64,000 nt of DNA from Extensimonas soli (GCF_029211265.1 NZ_JARGEL010000008.1:62001-126000), one strand, 5' to 3'; positions 34,606-45,167 are shown, numbered from the stretch's first letter. Translations and numbers: made by a program. Notes: a model not told the origin generated them from the sequence alone.

Positions 34606-36305
34606 TCTGTGTAGTTCGGCCCGCCGCCGCCTTCGGGCGTGACCCAGACGATGTTCTGCGTCGGGTCCTTGATGTCGCAGGTCTTGCAGTGCACGCAGTT
34701 TTGCGCGTTGATCTGCAGGCGCTGGGCGTTGGCGCCCTTGGACTCGTCGGGCACAAATTCGTACACGCCGGCCGGGCAGTAGCGGCTCTCGGGGCCGGCA
34801 TATTTGGTCAGGTTGATGTCCACGGGCACGCTCGGGTCTTTGAGCGTGAGGTGCGAGGGCTGGTTCTCCGCGTGGTTGGTGTTGCTCAGGAACACGCTGG
34901 AGAGTCGGTCGAAGGTGAGCTTGCCGTCCGGCTTGGGGTACTCGATGGGAGTGCACTCGGCCGCGGGCTTGAGGTAGGCGTGGTCGGGCTTTTCACGGTG
35001 CAGCGTCCAGGGAATGTGGCCGCGCAGCACGAACTGCTCGAAGCCGTTCATCAGCGTGGCCGTGGTCAGGCCGTGCTTGAACCAGTTCTTGAAGTTGCGG
35101 TCTTTGTTGAGCTCGGTGTGCAGCCAGCTTTCGTCGAAGGCCTTGGGGTAGGCCGTGAGTTCGTCGTGCTGGCGGCCGGCCACGAGGGCGTCGTAGGCTG
35201 CTTCGGCCGCGAGCATGCCGGTCTTGATTGCGGCGTGGCTGCCCTTGATGCGGCTGACGTTGAGGTAGCCCGCGTCGCAACCCACCAGCGCGCCACCCGG
35301 GAAGACCGTCTTGGGCAGCGAATTGATGCCGCTTGCGTTGATGGCGCGCGCGCCGTAGCTCAGGCGCTTGCCGGGCTGGATGCCTTTGGATTCGTCGCCT
35401 TCGAGGTACCAGCGGATGTTGGGGTGCGTCTTCCAGCGCTGGAATTCCTCGAACGGGCTCAGGTAAGGGTTGGTGTAGCCCAGGCCCGTGACGAAGCCCA
35501 GCGCGACCTTGTTGTCCTCCATGTGGTAGAGGAAAGCGCCGCCGTATGTTTTGCTGTCCATGGGCCAGCCCGCGGTGTGCATGACGAAGCCCGGCTTGTG
35601 GCGGGCGGGGTCGATTTCCCACAGCTCCTTGATGCCTATGCCGAAGCTCTGCGGGTCGCAGCCCGCGTCGAGCGCATAGCGTGCGATCAGCTGTTTGCCC
35701 AGGTGGCCGCGCGCGCCTTCGGCGAAGATGGTGTATTTGGCGTGCAGTTCCATGCCGAGCTGGAAGTCGGGCGTGGGCTCGCCGTCCTTGCCTATGCCCA
35801 TGTTGCCCGTGGCCACGCCTTTGACTTTGCCGTCTTCGGTATAGAGCACTTCAGCTGCCGCAAAACCCGGGAAGATCTCCACGCCCAGCCCTTCGGCCTG
35901 CTGCGCGAGCCAGCGCGTGACGTTGCCCAGGCTGATGATGTAGTTGCCGTGGTTGTGCGCAAACGGCGGCAGGAACATGTTGGGCACGCGAAACGAGGAC
36001 TTTTCGCCCAGAAAGACGTAGGCGTCGTCGGTCACGGGCTGGTTCAGCGGTGCGCCCAGTTCTTTCCAGTTGGGGAACAGCTCGGTCAGGGCCCGCGGGT
36101 CCATGATCGCGCCCGAGAGGATGTGTGCGCCGGGCTCGGAGCCCTTTTCAAGCACGACCACCGAGACGTCGGTGCCTTTTTCGGCGGCCAGCTGCTTGAG
36201 GCGGATCGCTGTGGACAGGCCCGCCGGGCCACCGCCCACGATCACCACGTCGTATTCCATGGCTTCGCGCGGGCCATACTGGGCGAGGATTTCTTCGTTC
36301 GTCAT
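34599..36305 (-). CDS. Electron transfer flavoprotein-ubiquinone oxidoreductase
   Basis: A 568-residue ETF-QO, which moves electrons from reduced ETF (fatty acid and amino acid oxidation) to ubiquinone at the inner membrane. The FAD-binding loop is YDVVIVGGGPAGLSTAI near residue 18. FAEGARGHLGKQL and GCDAGYLNVSRIKGSHAAIK are the other FAD-contact regions. The C-terminal 4Fe-4S ligands are in RYCPAGVYE and NCVHCKTCDIKDPTQNI. The end GGGGPNYTDM is typical. The etfAB genes are not in the window. It converges on ppc and lies 150 bp downstream of ureG without any obvious link. Confidence 0.95.
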   Translation of the reverse strand: MTNEEILAQYGPREAMEYDVVIVGGGPAGLSTAIRLKQLAAEKGTDVSVVVLEKGSEPGAHILSGAIMDPRALTELFPNWKELGAPLNQPVTDDAYVFLGEKSSFRVPNMFLPPFAHNHGNYIISLGNVTRWLAQQAEGLGVEIFPGFAAAEVLYTEDGKVKGVATGNMGIGKDGEPTPDFQLGMELHAKYTIFAEGARGHLGKQLIARYALDAGCDPQSFGIGIKELWEIDPARHKPGFVMHTAGWPMDSKTYGGAFLYHMEDNKVALGFVTGLGYTNPYLSPFEEFQRWKTHPNIRWYLEGDESKGIQPGKRLSYGARAINASGINSLPKTVFPGGALVGCDAGYLNVSRIKGSHAAIKTGMLAAEAAYDALVAGRQHDELTAYPKAFDESWLHTELNKDRNFKNWFKHGLTTATLMNGFEQFVLRGHIPWTLHREKPDHAYLKPAAECTPIEYPKPDGKLTFDRLSSVFLSNTNHAENQPSHLTLKDPSVPVDINLTKYAGPESRYCPAGVYEFVPDESKGANAQRLQINAQNCVHCKTCDIKDPTQNIVWVTPEGGGGPNYTDM

Positions 36306-36454
36306 TTGTTTTGCGGGGCGTTGAAAGGGTTGCAAAACCAGGCGCGCAGGTGCGCCAAGGGAAAGGGGGGAGGCAGAAAAGGCCGCCATTGTATGCCCAG
36401 CGGCCATGTGCTGAACAAACGTTTGGTTAGTTTGCTGCGTGTGTGTGCCATCTT

Positions 36455-37132
36455 TTACGTCGCAAGGCCCGCAGCCTTGGGCAGCAGCAGCCCCTGGGTT
36501 TCGATGAAGGCCACCACCTCGGCCAGCCCCGCGAGGGTTTTGAGGTTGGTGAAGACGTAGGGCTTGAGCCCCTGCGCGCTGCGGCGCATGCGCTCGGTGT
36601 CGGCCTGCATCACGGCCAGGCTCGCGCCCACATGCGGGGCCAGGTCGGTTTTGTTGATCACGAGCAGGTCGCTCTTGGTGATGCCGGGGCCGCCTTTGCG
36701 CGGGATTTTCTCGCCCGCGGCGACGTCGATCACGTAGATCGTGAGGTCGGAGAGCTCGGGGCTGAAGGTGGCCGCGAGGTTGTCGCCGCCGCTTTCGACG
36801 AAGACCACGTCGGCATCGGGAAAGGTGCCGAGCATGCGGTCTATGGCTTCGAGGTTGATCGAGGCGTCTTCGCGGATCGCGGTGTGCGGGCAGCCGCCGG
36901 TTTCCACGCCCAGGATGCGCTCGGGCGGCAGCGCGCCGCTCGCGGTGAGCAGGCGCTGGTCTTCCTTGGTGTAGATGTCGTTGGTGATGGCCACGAGCTC
37001 GTAGCGCGTGCGCATGGCTTTGCACAGCATTTCGAGCAGCGTGGTCTTGCCCGAGCCCACGGGGCCGCCTATGCCGATGCGCAGCGGCGGGAGTTTTTTG
37101 GTGCGGCCGGGGATGTGGTGCAGTGCGGTCAT
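36455..37132 (-). CDS. ureG: Urease accessory GTPase UreG
   Basis: A 225-residue SIMIBI GTPase with the P-loop [17 protein letters not shown] near residue 20, [13 protein letters not shown], the metal motif [17 protein letters not shown] (Cys-Pro-His, nickel site), [16 protein letters not shown] and [11 protein letters not shown]. UreG hydrolyses GTP to drive nickel delivery to apo-urease in complex with UreF and UreD/H. It overlaps the 3' end of ureF by 4 bp. Confidence 0.97.
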   Translation of the reverse strand: MTALHHIPGRTKKLPPLRIGIGGPVGSGKTTLLEMLCKAMRTRYELVAITNDIYTKEDQRLLTASGALPPERILGVETGGCPHTAIREDASINLEAIDRMLGTFPDADVVFVESGGDNLAATFSPELSDLTIYVIDVAAGEKIPRKGGPGITKSDLLVINKTDLAPHVGASLAVMQADTERMRRSAQGLKPYVFTNLKTLAGLAEVVAFIETQGLLLPKAAGLAT

Positions 37133-37908
37133 GAGCGGAAAAGGCGTGAATACTGGGTTTCATGCTGCGCCGAGAGGATGGCGAGCATGGGTGTGAAGGC
37201 CTGGCGTGCGCCGTCGGGCAGCGCGGCGGCGTGGGCTGCGGCGTCGGGGATCGCGGCGGCCAGGCGCGCCAGGACGCGCTGGCCCGCGCTTTGCCCCAGC
37301 GGCATGGACTTGAGCGCGGCCTGCACCATGTTCTCGGCCCAGCCGAAGGCGTAGGCGCACAGAATCTCGCGCACCGGCGCCTGCGTGCGCGCCGCGGCCA
37401 GCGCAAAGGCCACGGGGTAGCTGGGCGGCAGCTGGGCCAGTGCGGCTATTTGTTCTGTAATGTGCGGCGGCGTGGTCTCGGTCGGGTGCTGGTTGCGCAG
37501 CCATTCGCTGAGCGAGCGGCCCATCTGCTCGGTTTGCAGGCGCAGCTCGCTGCTTTCCCGCGTGTGCAGCACCCAGTCGTTGAGGGCGCGCACCTGCGCC
37601 AGGTCGCCGCGCCGCCACGCGCCCACGGCGCGCGCGAGCACGGCCAGGTCGCCGCGCGCCTGGCCCAGGTGCAGCTGGTCGAGCAGCCAGTCGCCCACGG
37701 CGGCCTCGTCAGGCAGCAGGCCGTGCTCGACGGCGCTCTCGAGGCCCTCCGAATACGAAAAGCCGCCTACGGGCAGCCCGGGCGAGGCCAGCCAGATCAG
37801 CTGCAGCAGGCTCGCGGCCGGCAAAGGGGCGGGGCGCTGGCGCAGCCGGCGCGGGGTATGTGGCTGGAGGTGCGGCGGGGTGGGCGACGGGACAGGCTCA
37901 GTGTGCAT
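37129..37908 (-). CDS. ureF: Urease accessory protein UreF
   Basis: A 259-residue helical UreF. The core begins [20 protein letters not shown] near residue 34, with the conserved SEGLESAVE, and includes [18 protein letters not shown]. The end [18 protein letters not shown] is typical. UreF bridges UreG and the urease/UreD complex. The chosen ATG 37908 overlaps the end of ureE by 11 bp. The first 30 residues are Pro/His-rich and poorly conserved. Confidence 0.94.
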   Translation of the reverse strand: MHTEPVPSPTPPHLQPHTPRRLRQRPAPLPAASLLQLIWLASPGLPVGGFSYSEGLESAVEHGLLPDEAAVGDWLLDQLHLGQARGDLAVLARAVGAWRRGDLAQVRALNDWVLHTRESSELRLQTEQMGRSLSEWLRNQHPTETTPPHITEQIAALAQLPPSYPVAFALAAARTQAPVREILCAYAFGWAENMVQAALKSMPLGQSAGQRVLARLAAAIPDAAAHAAALPDGARQAFTPMLAILSAQHETQYSRLFRS

Positions 37909-38476
37909 GGCCGTCGTTGGCGTGGGCTGCGCCGTGATTCTGGCCGTGGCCGTGGGAATGGGCGTGGTCATGGCCATGCGCGTGGTCGTGGGAATGGGCG
38001 TGCCCCGCAGCGTGCGCGGCGCCGTGGCCATAAGCGCCGGCTTCAGGCTCGAAGGCTTCGCTGCGCTCTTGCACGATCAGGTGCATGGCGCGCAGCATGT
38101 CGGCCAGCACCGGGTCGGGCTCGATCTGCAGGTAGTCGGGCCGCAGTTCGATGGGCACGTGGCGGTTGCCCAGGTGGTAGGCGGCGCGCAGCAGGTCGAA
38201 AGGTGTGCCGTGCGCAGGGCAGGGCGTGATGCGCAACACCGGCTGCGGCGCGGCCAGCACGCGCACGAGCGAGCCATCTTCGGCCACCAGCACGTCGCCG
38301 CCGCGCACCACGCTGCCGCGTGGCAAAAACACCGCGAGCGCGCGGCCCGCAGAGTCGGTCGCGGCAAAGCGGCTTTTCTGGCGCACGCCCCAGTCGAGCG
38401 CGACGCTCGCAGCGCGGCGCAGCAGCACGGGGGCCAGGCCTTGGCCTTGGGGGAGCAGGCGGGAGACGGTGAGCAT
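37898..38476 (-). CDS. ureE: Urease nickel metallochaperone UreE with His-rich tail
   Basis: A 192-residue UreE. The N-terminal peptide-binding-like domain contains [14 protein letters not shown], and the dimer metal site is in [13 protein letters not shown], with the conserved His, followed by [14 protein letters not shown]. The C-terminal 45 residues are an alternating His tail ([20 protein letters not shown]), able to bind several Ni2+ ions, as in Klebsiella UreE. UreE supplies nickel to UreG. It is separated from ureC by a yefM-yoeB pair on the opposite strand. Confidence 0.94.
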   Translation of the reverse strand: MLTVSRLLPQGQGLAPVLLRRAASVALDWGVRQKSRFAATDSAGRALAVFLPRGSVVRGGDVLVAEDGSLVRVLAAPQPVLRITPCPAHGTPFDLLRAAYHLGNRHVPIELRPDYLQIEPDPVLADMLRAMHLIVQERSEAFEPEAGAYGHGAAHAAGHAHSHDHAHGHDHAHSHGHGQNHGAAHANDGHAH

Positions 38477-38565
38477 GGTGGGTGGAGCAGTGCAGTGAGT
38501 TGGGACGACGGCCCGTCGATGCGGCTGTGCAGCTTGGATCATAGTCCGCATACCATGCCAATTGC

Positions 38566-38582
38566 GTACAATGAAGCTGTAC
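38566..38582 (+). promoter_or_regulatory. Putative operator and -10 of yefM-yoeB
   Basis: An inverted repeat GTACA (38566-38570) and TGTAC (38578-38582) overlaps a -10-like TACAAT at 38567-38572. YefM operators in E. coli have TGTACA cores, so autorepression by YefM-YoeB at this site is plausible. The -35 is weak. Confidence 0.5.
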
Positions 38583-38596
38583 GTAAAAAAGGGGGC

Positions 38597-38881
38597 ATGA
38601 TGACCATAGAAACCACTTACAGCCAGGCCCGTGGGCAGTTCAAGGCGCTGATGGATCGCGCGCTGCAAGACCGCGAAATCGTGCTGGTGCGCCGCCGTTC
38701 GGGCGATGCCGTGGCGATGATTGCCGCAGACGAGTTGCAAAGCCTGATGGAGACGGCGCATCTGCTGCGTTCGCCCAAAAACGCGCAACGCCTGCTCGAT
38801 GCCCTCGCGCGGGCACGCGCGGGTGACGTGGCGCCGACGAGCGTGCAAGCCTTGGAGCAGCAGTTTGGCCTCCAAAACTGA
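38597..38881 (+). CDS. yefM: Antitoxin of the Phd/YefM family
   Basis: A 94-residue antitoxin. The N-terminal DNA-binding part (TIETTYSQARGQFKALMDRA, then VLVRRRSGDAVAMIAADELQSL) matches Phd/YefM proteins, and the C-terminal helix neutralises YoeB. Two ATGs lie in a row (38597 and 38600). The AGGGGG stretch at 38590-38595 is better spaced for the second. The gene overlaps the toxin gene by 17 bp. The pair lies inside the urease cluster on the opposite strand. Confidence 0.93.
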   Translation: MMTIETTYSQARGQFKALMDRALQDREIVLVRRRSGDAVAMIAADELQSLMETAHLLRSPKNAQRLLDALARARAGDVAPTSVQALEQQFGLQN

Positions 38882-39143
38882 GCCGGAGCGTGTCGCGGTA
38901 TTTCAGCCCGAGTTCCTCGAAGACCTCAGCTATTGGGTCACCACGGAGCGCCGCACCGCCAAGCGCTTGCTGGAGCTCGTCAAAGCCACGCTGCGCGATC
39001 CTTTCGCGGGCATAGGCAAGCCAGAACCTTTGAAGTACCTGGGTTCGGACGTCTGGTCGCGCCGCATCACGCAGGAGCACCGCTGCGTGTATCTGGTGAA
39101 GGCCGACAGGATCGAATTTCTGCAAGGGCGCTACCACTATTGA
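38865..39143 (+). CDS. yoeB: Ribosome-dependent mRNA endonuclease toxin YoeB
   Basis: A 92-residue RelE-fold toxin starting at TTG 38865, with GGAG seven bases upstream and overlapping yefM. The catalytic region is strongly YoeB-like: FLEDLSYWVTTERRTAKRLL, DPFAGIGKPEPLKYLG, WSRRITQEHRCVYLV and the end LQGRYHY, carrying the catalytic Glu, Arg and His expected of YoeB. It cleaves mRNA in the ribosomal A site. The final HY is typical of active YoeB. It ends 34 bp before the ureC stop codon on the other strand. Confidence 0.95.
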   Translation: MASKTEPERVAVFQPEFLEDLSYWVTTERRTAKRLLELVKATLRDPFAGIGKPEPLKYLGSDVWSRRITQEHRCVYLVKADRIEFLQGRYHY

Positions 39144-39177
39144 TGCTTGGCGTGCGCGTGCCTGGAGGCGCGGCAGC

Positions 39178-40947
<1,770 letters not shown>

Positions 40948-40974
40948 GGGGTTTGCTCCGTAATGTGCTTATGT

Positions 40975-41025
40975 TTTGATAGCTGCTTGTGCTTGTCTAT
41001 TCTTGGCAAAGTGCTGATTTGGCTT
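40975..41025 (+). repeat. C repeat between ureB and ureC
   Basis: The plus strand reads TGATAGCTGCTTGTGCTTGT, then TTCTTGGCAAAGTGCTGATTT. It is a moderately conserved copy in the 92-bp gap between ureB and ureC, and as RNA in the urease transcript it could form a small hairpin. Confidence 0.7.
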
Positions 41026-41039
41026 GAAATTGTGGGCGC

Positions 41040-41345
41040 TCACAGCGCCCCTTGCACCAGGCCGCGAAAGCCATACACCTGACGCGCGCCCGCGTATTCG
41101 ACGAGCTCCACGGTGCGCTGCTGGCCCGGCTCGAAGCGCACCGCCGTGCCGCTCGCGATGTTCAGCCGCATGCCGCGCGCGGCGGCGCGGTCGAACTGCA
41201 GCGCGGCGTTGGTTTCGGCAAAGTGGTAGTGCGAGCCCACCTGGATGGGCCGGTCGCCCGCGTTGCGCACCACCACGGTGCATGTGCGCCGGCCGGGGTT
41301 GAGCACGTGTTCGCCAGGGGCGGGGAGGATTTCGCCGGGGATCAT
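41040..41345 (-). CDS. ureB: Urease subunit beta
   Basis: A 101-residue UreB, the usual length. It begins [18 protein letters not shown] and contains [40 protein letters not shown] and [15 protein letters not shown], the conserved core that contacts alpha and gamma. AGGAG lies about six bases before ATG 41345. It forms the (alpha-beta-gamma)3 enzyme with UreC and UreA. Confidence 0.97.
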   Translation of the reverse strand: MIPGEILPAPGEHVLNPGRRTCTVVVRNAGDRPIQVGSHYHFAETNAALQFDRAAARGMRLNIASGTAVRFEPGQQRTVELVEYAGARQVYGFRGLVQGAL

Positions 41346-41377
41346 GTGCGCTCCTGCGTCCGGGTTCACTTGCGGGC

Positions 41378-41563
41378 TCACTTGCCCCCACGGTGCCACC
41401 ACAGCGCCGCACCGACCACGAGTGCCAGCGCCACGAAGCCCCACACGTCGGTGGCGTGCCAATGGGGGCCGAACAGGCCGTGGCCTTCATGGGCAAAAGC
41501 GGCCCCAGCGCTTGCCAGAGCAGCGCAAGCAGCTATCGATTTGGGAGTTTTGTGCAAAGACAT
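41378..41563 (-). CDS. Small exported membrane protein within the urease cluster
   Basis: A 61-residue protein I do not recognise beyond similar small ORFs in urease clusters of related bacteria. It has a signal-like N-terminus (MSLHKTPKS, then [15 protein letters not shown]), a short His-rich segment ([15 protein letters not shown]), one transmembrane helix ([17 protein letters not shown]) and a basic end (HRGGK). The His-Glu-Gly-His cluster after the cleavage site is reminiscent of the HxxH start of HupE/UreJ nickel permeases, so a role in nickel binding is possible but unproven. The signal sequence is encoded by a C repeat. It lies between ureA and ureB on the same strand. Confidence 0.7.
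   Translation of the reverse strand: MSLHKTPKSIAACAALASAGAAFAHEGHGLFGPHWHATDVWGFVALALVVGAALWWHRGGK
41488..41545 (-). repeat. C repeat encoding the signal peptide of the small urease-cluster protein
   Basis: On the minus strand it reads TCGATAGCTGCTTGCGCTGC, then GGCAAGCGCTGGGGCCGCTTTT, a well-conserved C copy. It is read in frame as [15 protein letters not shown], the hydrophobic core of the signal peptide. Confidence 0.75.
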
Positions 41564-41593
41564 GGCGGTCTTTCGAGGTGGGCTGGCGAGGCT

Positions 41594-41896
41594 TCAGAGG
41601 ATGGGCTGGTGCACCGTGACGAGCTTGGTGCCGTCAGGGAAGGTGGCTTCGACCTGGATGTCGGGGATCATCTCGGCGATGCCGTCCATGACGTCCGCGC
41701 GCGTCAGCAGGCCGCGGCCCTCGCTCATGAGCTGGGCCACGGTCTTGCCGTCGCGCGCACCTTCCATCACGGCGGCGCTGATGTAGGCCACGGCCTCGGG
41801 GTAGTTGAGTTTGAGGCCACGCGCCTTGCGCCGCTCGGCCAGCAAGGCGGCGGTGAAGAGCAGCAGCTTGTCTTTTTCGCGCGGGGTGAGTTCCAT
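41594..41896 (-). CDS. ureA: Urease subunit gamma
   Basis: A 100-residue UreA, the usual length. It has [40 protein letters not shown] and [20 protein letters not shown] with the final HQPIL. It is the small structural subunit of urease and is the first urease gene in this cluster. No ureD (ureH) precedes it in the remaining 378 bp up to the tRNA gene. Confidence 0.97.
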   Translation of the reverse strand: MELTPREKDKLLLFTAALLAERRKARGLKLNYPEAVAYISAAVMEGARDGKTVAQLMSEGRGLLTRADVMDGIAEMIPDIQVEATFPDGTKLVTVHQPIL

Positions 41897-42274
41897 GGTC
41901 GAGGTTCGCGGCCTGCGAGGCCAATACCGGTGGGGCAGGTGTCGTTCTGTTGCAATTCCAGCAAGCGGCGTGCCCGGCACAGTTGCGAAGGGTCGCCGGA
42001 GTGTGGGGCGAGCATGGTTTTGATGCCGCGGCCTTTTGCGTTGCTCGGAGCCGCAGACGCGACGATGCGGTTGCGCTTCATGCCGATGCGGGATACGCAG
42101 GCATTGCCCGGTGGATGCACTGCGGCGGTGATTTTTGGTGGGCAAGTGCTTGGATATGCCCAAATTTGGTGCAGAGTCCAGGGTGTTTGCGGGATGGAGA
42201 AACACGATCAAGTGTGCGGCGTCGTTCATCCGCCGTCCCTTGAACGCACGGGGCCAGATAGCGGAGTGCTTTTC
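41897..42274 (-). other. Gene-free stretch upstream of ureA
   Basis: This 378-bp gap is where ureD would be expected. Both strands were read in all frames: short open frames exist but none has UreD motifs or any recognisable family. No A, B or C repeat and no convincing promoter hexamers are seen. It probably holds the urease promoter. Confidence 0.5.
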
Positions 42275-42362
42275 TGGCGGAAGCGGTGAGATTCGAACTC
42301 ACGAACGGTTGCCCGTTGCCGGTTTTCAAGACCGGTGCAATCGACCACTCTGCCACGCTTCC
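42275..42362 (-). tRNA. tRNA-Ser (anticodon TGA)
   Basis: An 88-nt class II tRNA. The 5' GGAAGCG pairs with 3' CGCTTCC, followed by an encoded GCCA. The anticodon stem CCGGT/ACCGG encloses CTTGAAA, so the anticodon is TGA. A long variable arm is present and the T loop is AGTTCGAATCT. It is a candidate integration point next to the urease cluster. Confidence 0.97.
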
Positions 42363-42472
42363 TTGCTGTTCCATCGGCCACTCGCCCATGGAGTGAGTGA
42401 GGCGGCGATTCTACTGTGCCCGGGTGGGTGGGCAGGCCGCAGGGACAGCCGATCTGCCCGACAATCGGTGCC

Positions 42473-43399
42473 ATGAACAACACTGCCGTTTTGCAATTGC
42501 CCGTCTCCCCGGATGTGAACGATCCGCGGCCCTTGATCATCTACCACGGGCGGCGCTGCCCCGATGGCTTTGCGGCGGCGCTTGCGGCCTGGCGGTTTTA
42601 TGGCGCGCGGGCCGAGTTTCTGGGGCTCGATCATGGGGATGTGCGCTCGGTGCAGGACTTGCCGCCTCTCGAGGGGCGCGCCGTCTATGTGCTCGATTTT
42701 GCGTTTGCGCCTGAGCTGATCGCGGCGATCGAGGAGCGCGCGGCGCGGCTTGTCTTGCTCGACCACCACAAGAGCGCCGCCGAGCAGCTGCGCGGCTATG
42801 TGTGCCGCTGCGGCGTGCTGCATTTTGATCTGCACAAGTCCGGCGCACGCCTGGCGTGGGAGTTTTTCCAGCCACAGGTGCCCGTGCCGGCGCTGGTGCG
42901 CTACATCGAGGATCGCGACATCTGGAAGTGGGAGTTTCCCGAGAGCGCGGCCTTTCTTGCGGCGCTCGACCTCGAGCCGCAGGACTTTGCACGCTGGCAG
43001 GAGATTGCCGCGTTTACGCCCGAGCAGATCGCGGCCTTCACGGCGCGCGGTGCTGCCATGGACGAAAAATTCCGCAAGCTCGCAGCCGACCTGGCCGAGG
43101 GCGCGCAGCCGCTGGTGTTCAACGGCATCGCGGGGCTGATGGTGAACGCGCCCGGCATGTTCCACAGCCTCGTGGGCGACATGCTGTCGGCGCGCTCGCA
43201 GACTTTTGCGCTGCTGTGGAGCGCGGGCGACAAGGGCGTGAAGGTGGGCTTGCGTTCGCAGCGCAACTTCGACTGCATCCCGCTGGCCGAGAGCATGGGC
43301 GGCGGCGGCCACGCGCAGGCTTGCGGCTTTCGCATGGGCGTGGAGCGGCTGCCGGAGTTGCTCAGCGGGCGTTTCGAGGCCAAGTCCATTACGGGTTGA
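42473..43399 (+). CDS. DHH/DHHA1-family phosphoesterase
   Basis: A 308-residue protein starting at ATG 42473. The DHH domain is recognised from LIIYHGRRCPDGFAAALAAW, YVLDFAFAPELI and VLLDHHKSAAEQL (DHH near residue 98). The C-terminal DHHA1 domain has the glycine-rich GGGGHAQACGFRM. Relatives include exopolyphosphatase- and oligoribonuclease (NrnA)-like enzymes with Mn2+ in the active site, and the substrate cannot be chosen here. A GACAAT at 42460-42465, seven bases before the ATG, is a possible -10 and would make the message leaderless. Confidence 0.85.
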   Translation: MNNTAVLQLPVSPDVNDPRPLIIYHGRRCPDGFAAALAAWRFYGARAEFLGLDHGDVRSVQDLPPLEGRAVYVLDFAFAPELIAAIEERAARLVLLDHHKSAAEQLRGYVCRCGVLHFDLHKSGARLAWEFFQPQVPVPALVRYIEDRDIWKWEFPESAAFLAALDLEPQDFARWQEIAAFTPEQIAAFTARGAAMDEKFRKLAADLAEGAQPLVFNGIAGLMVNAPGMFHSLVGDMLSARSQTFALLWSAGDKGVKVGLRSQRNFDCIPLAESMGGGGHAQACGFRMGVERLPELLSGRFEAKSITG

Positions 43400-43558
43400 A
43401 ATCAGCGCTGCGTCACCGAAATGGGTTGGCGCAGCGCTTGGTGGGTTGCCTCGTCACGCGCCAGGGCGGAACCTCTGCGCTGGATACCGCTCTCATTAGC
43501 CTCAATGGTTTTTCGTTCGTCCAATCGCCTACCGAGGACACAAGAAAGAAGGTTCACG

Positions 43559-45028
43559 ATGTTCCCGACACTTTGGAAAAAGTTTTCCGCCCTGGCCCTG
43601 GTGGCCGTGTTCGCTGGCGCTGGCGCCGGTTTGTTCGTGCCGGTGAACGCGGCGCAGGCGCAGCCGGGGGCGGCAGTGCGCGCCTTGCCGGACTTCACCG
43701 ATCTGGTCGAGCAGGTAGGCCCGTCGGTGGTCAACATCCGCACCTTGGAGCGGGTGTCGCCGGGGTCGAACGTGGCCATGGAGGGCATGGACGAGGACAT
43801 GCTCGAATTTTTGCGCCGCTTCGGCTTTCCGGTCCCGAACGCGCCGCGCCAGCAAAAGCCGCAGCGCCCGCAGCCGCAGGAAGAACAGCCCGTGGGCCTG
43901 GGCTCGGGCTTCATCCTGACTTCGGACGGCTACGTGATGACGAACGCGCACGTGGTCGAGGGCGCGGACGAGGTCATCGTCACGCTGACCGACAAGCGCG
44001 AGTTCAAGGCCAGGATCATCGGCAGCGACAAGCGCACCGACGTCGCCCTGGTCAAGATCAACGCCACGGGCCTGCCGGCGGTGAAGATCGGTGACGTGGG
44101 CCGTATCAAGGTCGGCGAGTGGGTGATCGCGATCGGCTCGCCCTTCGGGCTCGAAAACTCGGTCACCGCCGGCATCGTGAGCGCCAAGCAGCGCGACACG
44201 GGCGACTATGTGCCCTTCATCCAGACCGACGTGGCCATCAATCCCGGCAATTCGGGCGGGCCGCTCATCAACATGCGCGGCGAGGTCGTGGGCATCAACA
44301 GCCAGATTTATTCGCGCTCGGGCGGCTACATGGGCATTTCGTTTGCCATCCCGATCGACGAGGCCATGCGCGTGAGCGAGCAGCTGCGCGCCACGGGGCG
44401 CGTGATCCGCGGACGCATTGGCGTGCAGATCGGGCCGGTGTCCAAGGACGTGGCCGAGTCGATAGGTTTGGGCAAGCCCATGGGTGCGCTGGTCACGGGT
44501 GTGGAAGCAGGCTCGCCCGCGGACAAGGCCGGTATGGAGCCGGGCGACATCATCACGCGCTTCGATGGCAAGGTGATCGATAAAGTCAGCGACCTGCCGC
44601 GCCTCGTGGGCAGCACCAAGCCGGGCACGCGCAGCACGATCACAGTGTTCCGCCGCGGCAAGACCAGGGACTTGTCCGTGCTCGTGGCCGAGGTCGAGCC
44701 CGACGAGCCCGTGGCCAAGGCGGGCGAGCGCGAAGACAAGCCTTCGTCCGCGGCGCAGCAACTGGGCCTTGCGGTACGACCGCTGACCGAGGCGCAGAAA
44801 AAGGAACTCAAGCTGCGTGGCGGCGTGCTCGTGACCCAGGCCGTGGGCCCGGCGGCGCGCGCGGGCTTGCGCGAGGGCGACATCATCCTGGCGCTCGCCA
44901 ACGTCGAGATTGCGAGCGTGAAGGACTTCGAGGCTGCGCTCGCGCGTGCCGACAAAGGCAAGCCGCTGAACGTGCTGTTCCGCCGCGGCGAGTGGGTGCA
45001 ATACACCTTGATCCGCCCGGCGAAGTGA
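43559..45028 (+). CDS. Periplasmic serine endoprotease DegP/MucD
   Basis: A 489-residue HtrA-family protease with a signal peptide (MFPTLWKKFSALALVAVFAG, cleavage near AQAQ). The catalytic triad is His in MTNAHVVEG, Asp in KRTDVALVKI and Ser in INPGNSGGPLIN. Two PDZ domains follow (RIGVQIGPVSKDVAESIGL and, near the end, LREGDIILALANVEI). It degrades or refolds damaged periplasmic proteins. A Gln/Pro-rich linker (QQKPQRPQPQEEQ) lies in the LA loop. AAGAAGG lies about seven bases before ATG 43559. The usual upstream rpoE-rseAB genes are absent; a DHH phosphoesterase is found instead. Confidence 0.94.
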   Translation: MFPTLWKKFSALALVAVFAGAGAGLFVPVNAAQAQPGAAVRALPDFTDLVEQVGPSVVNIRTLERVSPGSNVAMEGMDEDMLEFLRRFGFPVPNAPRQQKPQRPQPQEEQPVGLGSGFILTSDGYVMTNAHVVEGADEVIVTLTDKREFKARIIGSDKRTDVALVKINATGLPAVKIGDVGRIKVGEWVIAIGSPFGLENSVTAGIVSAKQRDTGDYVPFIQTDVAINPGNSGGPLINMRGEVVGINSQIYSRSGGYMGISFAIPIDEAMRVSEQLRATGRVIRGRIGVQIGPVSKDVAESIGLGKPMGALVTGVEAGSPADKAGMEPGDIITRFDGKVIDKVSDLPRLVGSTKPGTRSTITVFRRGKTRDLSVLVAEVEPDEPVAKAGEREDKPSSAAQQLGLAVRPLTEAQKKELKLRGGVLVTQAVGPAARAGLREGDIILALANVEIASVKDFEAALARADKGKPLNVLFRRGEWVQYTLIRPAK

Positions 45029-45139
45029 GTCAGGAGCACCGGGCCGGCGCCTTTGGGCCGTAGATTGCCGGGCTGGGGTGTCGGGCTGGGGCGCTGCTGG
45101 CCTAAAATGCGGCGCCTCTCATAAAAAGGGGCAGTTCAG

Positions 45140-45167
45140 GGCGCGCCGCACCGGACGCGCCTTTTTT
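45140..45167 (+). terminator. Intrinsic terminator between degP/mucD and lepA
   Basis: GGCGCG (45140-45145) and CGCGCC (45156-45161) form a stem around a 10-base loop, followed by six T residues (45162-45167). It ends only 13 bp before the lepA ATG. A TAAAAT at 45103-45108 could be a -10 placed before it, in which case the hairpin lies in the lepA leader. Confidence 0.65.

Noticed and set aside
41897-42274. Remnant of ureD upstream of ureA
   Set aside because: Read in all frames without finding any UreD motif.
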